From Streptomyces sp. NBC_00091 (GTDB lineage: Bacteria > Actinomycetota > Actinomycetes > Streptomycetales > Streptomycetaceae): 64,000 bases of DNA. This document shows, piece by piece, positions 60,193 to 64,000 of this stretch. The translations under genes were made by a program, and so were the position numbers. The stretch lies in NCBI RefSeq assembly GCF_026343185.1, contig NZ_JAPEMA010000002.1:558001-622000 (forward strand), given 5' to 3'. How positions within the stretch are numbered: the first letter of the stretch is position 1; each line of letters begins with the position of its first letter. The notes under the pieces are model-generated. The model searched no databases. It had not been told where the DNA came from and saw only the letters and a list, made by a program, of their open reading frames with translations.

Positions 60193-61062
60193 TCACGCCG
60201 TCAGCTGGCCGGCCGGTACGGGGCCCCGGTCGGCGGCCGGGGCGGTGGGCGCGGTACGGGTCAGCAGCAGCACCCCGCGCGTGGCCGCGAGCGCTCCGGC
60301 CGCGGCGAGCAGGATCCCCAGCGCCCCGCCCTGGAGGCGTTCGCCGAGCAGGACCATGCCGATGGCGGCCGCGGCGAGCGGGTTGGCCAGGTTGACCACG
60401 GCGAGCGGGGCGCCGAGGCCGCCCCGGTAGGCCCGCTGCGAGAGCAGCATCCCGCCGACGGCGAAGACCACCACGAGCAGGGCCACGGTGACCACCCGGC
60501 CGCTGAGCAGGGCGCCGCCCCGGCCGCCCGCCACGGCCACGGTCTGGGTCAGGGCGGAGGCGACGGCGGAGGCCAGCCCGGAGGCGGTGGCGTGGCGCAG
60601 CCCCGAGCGCGGGTCCTTGCGCGCGGTGAGCAGGAGGATCACGGCGACGGTGGCCGCGGAGACGGTGAGGGCCTCGCCCAGGGTGAGGGTGTCGTCGGGG
60701 GCCGGGCCGGAGGCGGGGAGCAGCAGCAGGCCGAGCCCGGCGACGGTGGCCAGGGTGCCCCGCCACTCGGTGGCGGCGACCCGCCGGCCGGCCCCGCGCG
60801 CCCCCAGCGGGACGGCGGCCACCAGGGTGAGCGCGCCGAGGGGCTGGACCAGGGTGAGCGGGCCGTAGCGCAGCGCGGCGGCGTGCAGCAGCGCTGCGGC
60901 GGCGTTCAGCCCGGCCGCCCACCACCAGGCGCTGTTGCCGAGCAGGGCCGCGGCGGTGCGGGCGACGGCCCGGCGGGCGAGGCGCTCCTGGGCGACGGCG
61001 GCGGCGGCGTAGGTGACGGCGGAGGCGAGGCAGAGCGCGACGGCGAGCGCGGTGGCGTTCAC
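60193..61062 (-). CDS. DMT-superfamily (EamA-like) transporter
   Basis: The 289-residue membrane protein has about nine to ten helices with internal duplication, including ALRYGPLTLVQPLGALTLVAAVPLG and YRGGLGAPLAVVNLANPLAAAAIGMVLLGERL. The GTG start at 61062 overlaps the stop of the PAP2 gene (GTGA), so the two are coupled. Both lie downstream of the tandem palindromic operator, so the substrate may relate to a lipid or drug handled by the TetR regulator. Confidence 0.82.
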   Translation of the reverse strand: MNATALAVALCLASAVTYAAAAVAQERLARRAVARTAAALLGNSAWWWAAGLNAAAALLHAAALRYGPLTLVQPLGALTLVAAVPLGARGAGRRVAATEWRGTLATVAGLGLLLLPASGPAPDDTLTLGEALTVSAATVAVILLLTARKDPRSGLRHATASGLASAVASALTQTVAVAGGRGGALLSGRVVTVALLVVVFAVGGMLLSQRAYRGGLGAPLAVVNLANPLAAAAIGMVLLGERLQGGALGILLAAAGALAATRGVLLLTRTAPTAPAADRGPVPAGQLTA

Positions 61063-61979
61063 CGGCCGGCCCCCGCGGAGGGGGAGCCCGGCAGGGCCGC
61101 GCCGGAGGCGGAGCCGGGTACGGGCGGGTCCGCGGCGGGGGCGGGACCCCGTACGGCCGCCGGGTCGGCGTCGGACTCCGCCGCCTGGCGGGGGCGCGGC
61201 AGGCCGCCCGCCGTCGGCGCGGCGGGGGCCGGGCCGGCGGGGCGCGGGCGCGGGATCAGCAGGAGGGCCGCGCCCAGCAGCAGGGTGGCCACGATCGCGT
61301 CGACCCAGTAGTGGTTGGCGGTGCCCACGACCACCAGCAGCGTGACGAGGGGGTGCAGCAGCCACAGGGCGCGCCACCGGGACCGGGTCGCGGCGATCAT
61401 CCCGAGGGCCAGCATCAGCGCCCAGCCGAAGTGCAGCGAGGGCATGGCGGCGAACTGGTTGGCCATGGTGTCGGCGGCCGGGGCGGCCCGGTAGACGGTG
61501 GGCCCGTAGACCTGCCCGGTGTCCACCAGCCGCGCGGCGTCGAGCATCCGCGGCGGTGCGAGGGGGAAGGTGAGGTGCAGGACGAGCGCGGCGCCGGTGA
61601 GGACGGCGAGCACCCTGCGGGTCCACAGGTAGTGCCGGGGGCGGCGCAGGTACAGCCAGACGAGGAACAGGGCGGTCGCCGGGAAGTGCACGGCCGCGTA
61701 GTAGGTGTTCGCGGTGTGGACGACGGCGTCCGAGTGGAGCAGCAGCCGCTGGACGGCGCCCTCGCCGGGCAGGTGCAGGGCGCGCTCGGCGTCCCACACC
61801 CGGGCGGCGTTGCGGAAGGCCTCTTCGGTGCGGTCCGTCGAGAGCATCCGGCCGGCCTTGTAGACGGCGAAGAGGCCCACGACGAGCAGCAGCTCGCGTA
61901 TGAGCCGGCGGCGCGCGCCGCTCTTCCCGGCGGGTGGCCGGTCGGGCGTGCCAGGTGCGGTGTGCGCGGTGGAGGTCAT
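61059..61979 (-). CDS. PAP2-superfamily phosphatase / inositolphosphotransferase-like membrane protein
   Basis: The 306-residue protein has about six membrane helices. The PAP2 active-site motifs are FPLAPPRMLDAA, AAMPSLHFGWALM and NHYWVDAIVAT, the arrangement of the PAP2_3 (Aur1-like) subgroup, which acts on lipid phosphates or transfers phosphoinositol. The last 60 residues are Pro/Ala rich. It is divergent from tetR, with two palindromes between them. Confidence 0.85.
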   Translation of the reverse strand: MTSTAHTAPGTPDRPPAGKSGARRRLIRELLLVVGLFAVYKAGRMLSTDRTEEAFRNAARVWDAERALHLPGEGAVQRLLLHSDAVVHTANTYYAAVHFPATALFLVWLYLRRPRHYLWTRRVLAVLTGAALVLHLTFPLAPPRMLDAARLVDTGQVYGPTVYRAAPAADTMANQFAAMPSLHFGWALMLALGMIAATRSRWRALWLLHPLVTLLVVVGTANHYWVDAIVATLLLGAALLLIPRPRPAGPAPAAPTAGGLPRPRQAAESDADPAAVRGPAPAADPPVPGSASGAALPGSPSAGAGR

Positions 61980-62020
61980 CCCCCGGTCTCACTTCTTTCG
62001 GTTTCCTGTTCGACACGCCA

Positions 62021-62050
62021 GTGTATCGATACACGAGCGTATCGATACGC
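62021..62050. promoter_or_regulatory. tandem palindromic operator between PAP2 and tetR genes
   Basis: Two perfect 14-bp palindromes, GTGTATCGATACAC (62021-62034) and GCGTATCGATACGC (62037-62050), share the core GTATCGATAC, with centres 16 bp apart. Flanking GACAC/GCCAG and CTGG/TGTC extend the symmetry across both. This is the expected form of a double TetR-family operator controlling both divergent genes. Confidence 0.8.
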
Positions 62051-62129
62051 TGGTGTCCCGATAAGCTCCGATGGCCTTACACTCGGAGCACGGACCAGCC
62101 CCTGGAATCCGCGAGGAGAACCGCACCCC

Positions 62130-62750
62130 ATGACGTCGACGCCGCAGGTCACCGCGCGGCGCTCCAAGATCACCCCGGAGCGCGAGCAGGAGTTCTACGA
62201 CGTCGTCCTGGACCAGCTGCGCGAGCACGGGTACGAGGCCCTCACCATGGAGGGCGTGGCCGCCCGGGCCTGCTGCGGGAAGTCCACGCTCTACCGGCAG
62301 TGGAAGACCAAGCCCCAGCTCGTCGCCGCCGCCCTGCGCGCGAGCCGCGCCAGCCGCGGTGAGCGGACCCTGGCGGGCGTGGACACCGGGACCCTGGCGG
62401 GCGACCTGCGCGAGGCGGCCCGGATCGCGGCCGGCACCTCCGGTCGCGACACCCGGCTCACCCAGGCACTGGGCGTCGCCGTGCTCAGCGACGAGGCGCT
62501 CCAGAGTGCGCTGCGCGAGGCACTGGTGGAGCCCGAGCTGGCGGCCTTCGACGCGATCGTGGAGCGGGCCGTGGCGCGGGGCGAGATCGCCGCGCACCAC
62601 CCGGCCGTGGAGTTCCTGCCGGCGCAGCTGATGGGCGTCCTGCGGATCCGGCTGGTGCTGGAGGGGCGGTACGCGGACGCCGACTACCTGGTCAGGTTCG
62701 TCGACGCGGCGCTGCTGCCCGCGCTGGGCATCGCCCCGCAGGACCCCTGA
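62130..62750 (+). CDS. TetR-family transcriptional repressor
   Basis: The 206-residue regulator starts at ATG 62130 with GAGGAG at 62113-62118. Its helix-turn-helix is VVLDQLREHGYEALTMEGVAARACCGKSTLYRQWKTKPQLVAAAL, with an unusual Cys-Cys in place of the common small residues of the turn. The C-terminal ligand domain is of the TetR_C_16 type (LTQALGVAVLSDEALQSALREALVEPELAAFDAIVERAVARGE). It should bind the adjacent tandem palindromes and repress itself and the PAP2-DMT operon. Confidence 0.9.
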   Translation: MTSTPQVTARRSKITPEREQEFYDVVLDQLREHGYEALTMEGVAARACCGKSTLYRQWKTKPQLVAAALRASRASRGERTLAGVDTGTLAGDLREAARIAAGTSGRDTRLTQALGVAVLSDEALQSALREALVEPELAAFDAIVERAVARGEIAAHHPAVEFLPAQLMGVLRIRLVLEGRYADADYLVRFVDAALLPALGIAPQDP

Positions 62751-62837
62751 CCCCCTGAACCGGTGGGCCGCCGTTCACGATGACCGGACGGCGACCTGCT
62801 CGCGCTGCCTCGTGGGGACGGCGGCAGCGCGCCACCC

Positions 62838-62886
62838 GGACGGGGCGGCGGCCACTTTTTTGAGCAGAGTGACCGCCGCCCCGTCC
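62838..62886. terminator. bidirectional terminator between tetR and terD
   Basis: A 14-bp perfect stem (62838-62851 with 62873-62886) and a T-run in the loop region lie between the convergent genes. Confidence 0.7.
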
Positions 62887-62908
62887 GTACGGATCCCCGC
62901 GCGCGGGA

Positions 62909-63454
62909 TCAGCCGTGCGGGGCGCCCATGACCCGGGCGAACTCCTGCGGGTCCGTCTCGAAGCCGCGCATCCGCGCGTCCAGCGTCCAGCCGCCCGAGG
63001 CGTCGCGGAGGAACTCGGCGACGGTGGCCGCCGAGGCCCCGGCGAGCTCCGCGAAGTCGGTGGTGGCGAGGTCGGTCCAGCCCTCGCGGATCCGCAGCCC
63101 GGTCCCGGCGACGGCGGCGAAGGTCTTGCGGCCGGGCTCCCCCGCCGGCCCCGGGTCCTGGATGACCACGCCGACCACGACACGGCCCAGCTCGGGCGCC
63201 AGCCGGTCCAGTTCGAGGGTCATCACCTCGTCGAAGCCGAACCCCTGCCCGGTGCGGCTGTCCCGGCCCAGGGCGATCGTGCCGTCGGGGGCGCGGCTGC
63301 CGAAGTGGACGAGGTAGACGGGCTCCCCGTACGGGTCGGAGGCGCCGTACACGGCGGCGACGATGTCCAGGTCGTTCGCGGGGGTGCCCGCGGGGCTGGG
63401 GTCCCAGCGCAGCGCTATCTCCACCTTGGCCAGGCTCTTGCGTACTCCGCTCAC
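62909..63454 (-). CDS. TerD-family protein
   Basis: The 181-residue protein starts at GTG 63454 after GGAGGGGGAG. It has the TerD/CABP fold: VEIALRWDPSPAGTPANDLDIVAAVYG with the calcium-binding aspartates, DEVMTLELDRLAPELGRVVVGVVIQDP and LIREGW-type strands. TerD proteins act in tellurite resistance and stress-vesicle systems, and streptomycetes carry many copies. The next gene on this strand encodes a VWA-like protein, which fits other TerD-VWA neighbourhoods. Confidence 0.85.
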   Translation of the reverse strand: MSGVRKSLAKVEIALRWDPSPAGTPANDLDIVAAVYGASDPYGEPVYLVHFGSRAPDGTIALGRDSRTGQGFGFDEVMTLELDRLAPELGRVVVGVVIQDPGPAGEPGRKTFAAVAGTGLRIREGWTDLATTDFAELAGASAATVAEFLRDASGGWTLDARMRGFETDPQEFARVMGAPHG

Positions 63455-63616
63455 CGAACTCCCCCTCCGCTTGGCCCGTTCGGCCGTGATGCCCGGCCGC
63501 CATGCTGTCACGTGCGCGTGACCACCGGGCGAACCACCGTACACAACCAGCCAGTTCCGCTTGCCCGTCAGGCCGCCGGGCCTCAGGCTGTCGGGGGCTT
63601 CAGGCCGTCGCGGGCC

Positions 63617-64000
63617 TCAGGGCGTCGGGCCGATGCGTACGGTCTCCACCCACGCCGGAGGCTGCGGCGCGTCCGCCCCGATCAGCGCGGCGATCACCCG
63701 GCAGGACGGGGACCGCTCCGGCCACGGGGTGTACCCGTCGGTCAGGACGACGACCACGCCCGGCCGGTCGGGCACGGCCAGCGCGGCCGCGATGCCCACG
63801 CGCATGTCGGTGCCGCCGCCCCCGGCCAGGGTCACCTGCCCGGCGGCGGTCACCCGGGTCACGGCGTGCACGTCGGCGTCGCAGGCCAGGACCGCGACCC
63901 GGTTGCCCCCTACGCCCACCTCGCGCAGCACTCCGGTGACCTCGGCGAGGGCCGCGGCGAGTTCCGCGTCGCCCATGGAACCCGAGGTGTCGATCACGAT
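63617..64000 (-). CDS. VWA-like domain protein, C-terminal part (cut by window end)
   Basis: The visible C-terminal 127 residues begin with the MIDAS motif MIDTSGSMGD (Asp-Ser-Ser pattern) and go on to ACDADVHAV, the GGGTDMRVGI loop and VVVLTDGYTPWP. This fits the VWA-like end of DUF2201-type putative metallopeptidases, whose zinc domain would lie upstream, beyond position 64000. The true start is not in the window. Confidence 0.75.
   Translation of the reverse strand: MVIDTSGSMGDAELAAALAEVTGVLREVGVGGNRVAVLACDADVHAVTRVTAAGQVTLAGGGGTDMRVGIAAALAVPDRPGVVVVLTDGYTPWPERSPSCRVIAALIGADAPQPPAWVETVRIGPTP

Overview
The window is high-GC actinobacterial DNA. A chaplin gene, tyrosinase/cofactor pairs of the MelC type, a secreted class I cholesterol oxidase, mycothiol-dependent formaldehyde dehydrogenase, frequent GTG starts and 4-bp stop/start overlaps, and a single rare TTA codon all point to Streptomyces or a close relative. 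It looks like an accessory or intermediate chromosomal stretch. I see no ribosomal operon, prophage, insertion sequence or large biosynthetic cluster, only many small transcription units that switch strand often.

Region by region. 0-6.6 kb: an alpha/beta-hydrolase fused to an ABC ATPase with its permease; an aldo/keto reductase coupled to a 60-residue dehydrogenase fragment; an SCO6745/SalK-like protein; a VOC protein. 6.6-9.7 kb: a three-gene cobalamin-type ABC importer (btuD-btuC-btuF order on the minus strand) behind a cobalamin riboswitch. 10-12.3 kb: a protealysin-like M4 protease followed by its predicted inhibitor emfourin, tRNA-Trp(CCA) and a small secreted protein. 12.3-16.9 kb: cholesterol oxidase, an AhpD-like/DapB-like pair and a serpin. 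17-21.4 kb: a sigma factor fused through a zinc finger and a membrane helix to an extracellular CAP domain, then a DEAH helicase with helicase-associated repeats. 21.4-28.2 kb: glutamate decarboxylase, melC1-melC2, and a CitAB-type two-component system divergent from a C4-dicarboxylate carrier. 28.4-39.96 kb: a secreted subtilase with P-domain, an FhuF-like reductase with an MFS exporter, several alpha/beta hydrolases, an acetyltransferase, a chaplin, and a second tyrosinase/cofactor pair.

40-45.6 kb: a HelD-like RNA polymerase-recycling ATPase carrying the only TTA codon I found in a gene here, then a three-gene acyl-CoA dehydrogenase/quinone oxidoreductase operon. 45.7-53.3 kb: a SUKH (SMI1/KNR4) protein with an acidic insert coupled to a VOC protein, a PIG-L deacetylase, an S33 peptidase, MscR, and a LysR regulator divergent from a DapA-family enzyme. 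53.7-62.7 kb: a LysM transglycosylase, a CHMI-like protein, a squalene/phytoene synthase downstream of a membrane Ser/Thr kinase, a PNGase A-like secreted amidase, RraA, a GlsB-family protein, and a PAP2-DMT operon divergent from a TetR gene across two tandem perfect palindromes. The window ends with TerD and a truncated VWA-like gene.

Themes that link genes: envelope and extracellular proteolysis with its control (M4/emfourin, serpin, subtilase, sigma-CAP); two melanin modules; corrinoid and iron acquisition; and at least five inverted repeats in regulatory positions that look like operators.
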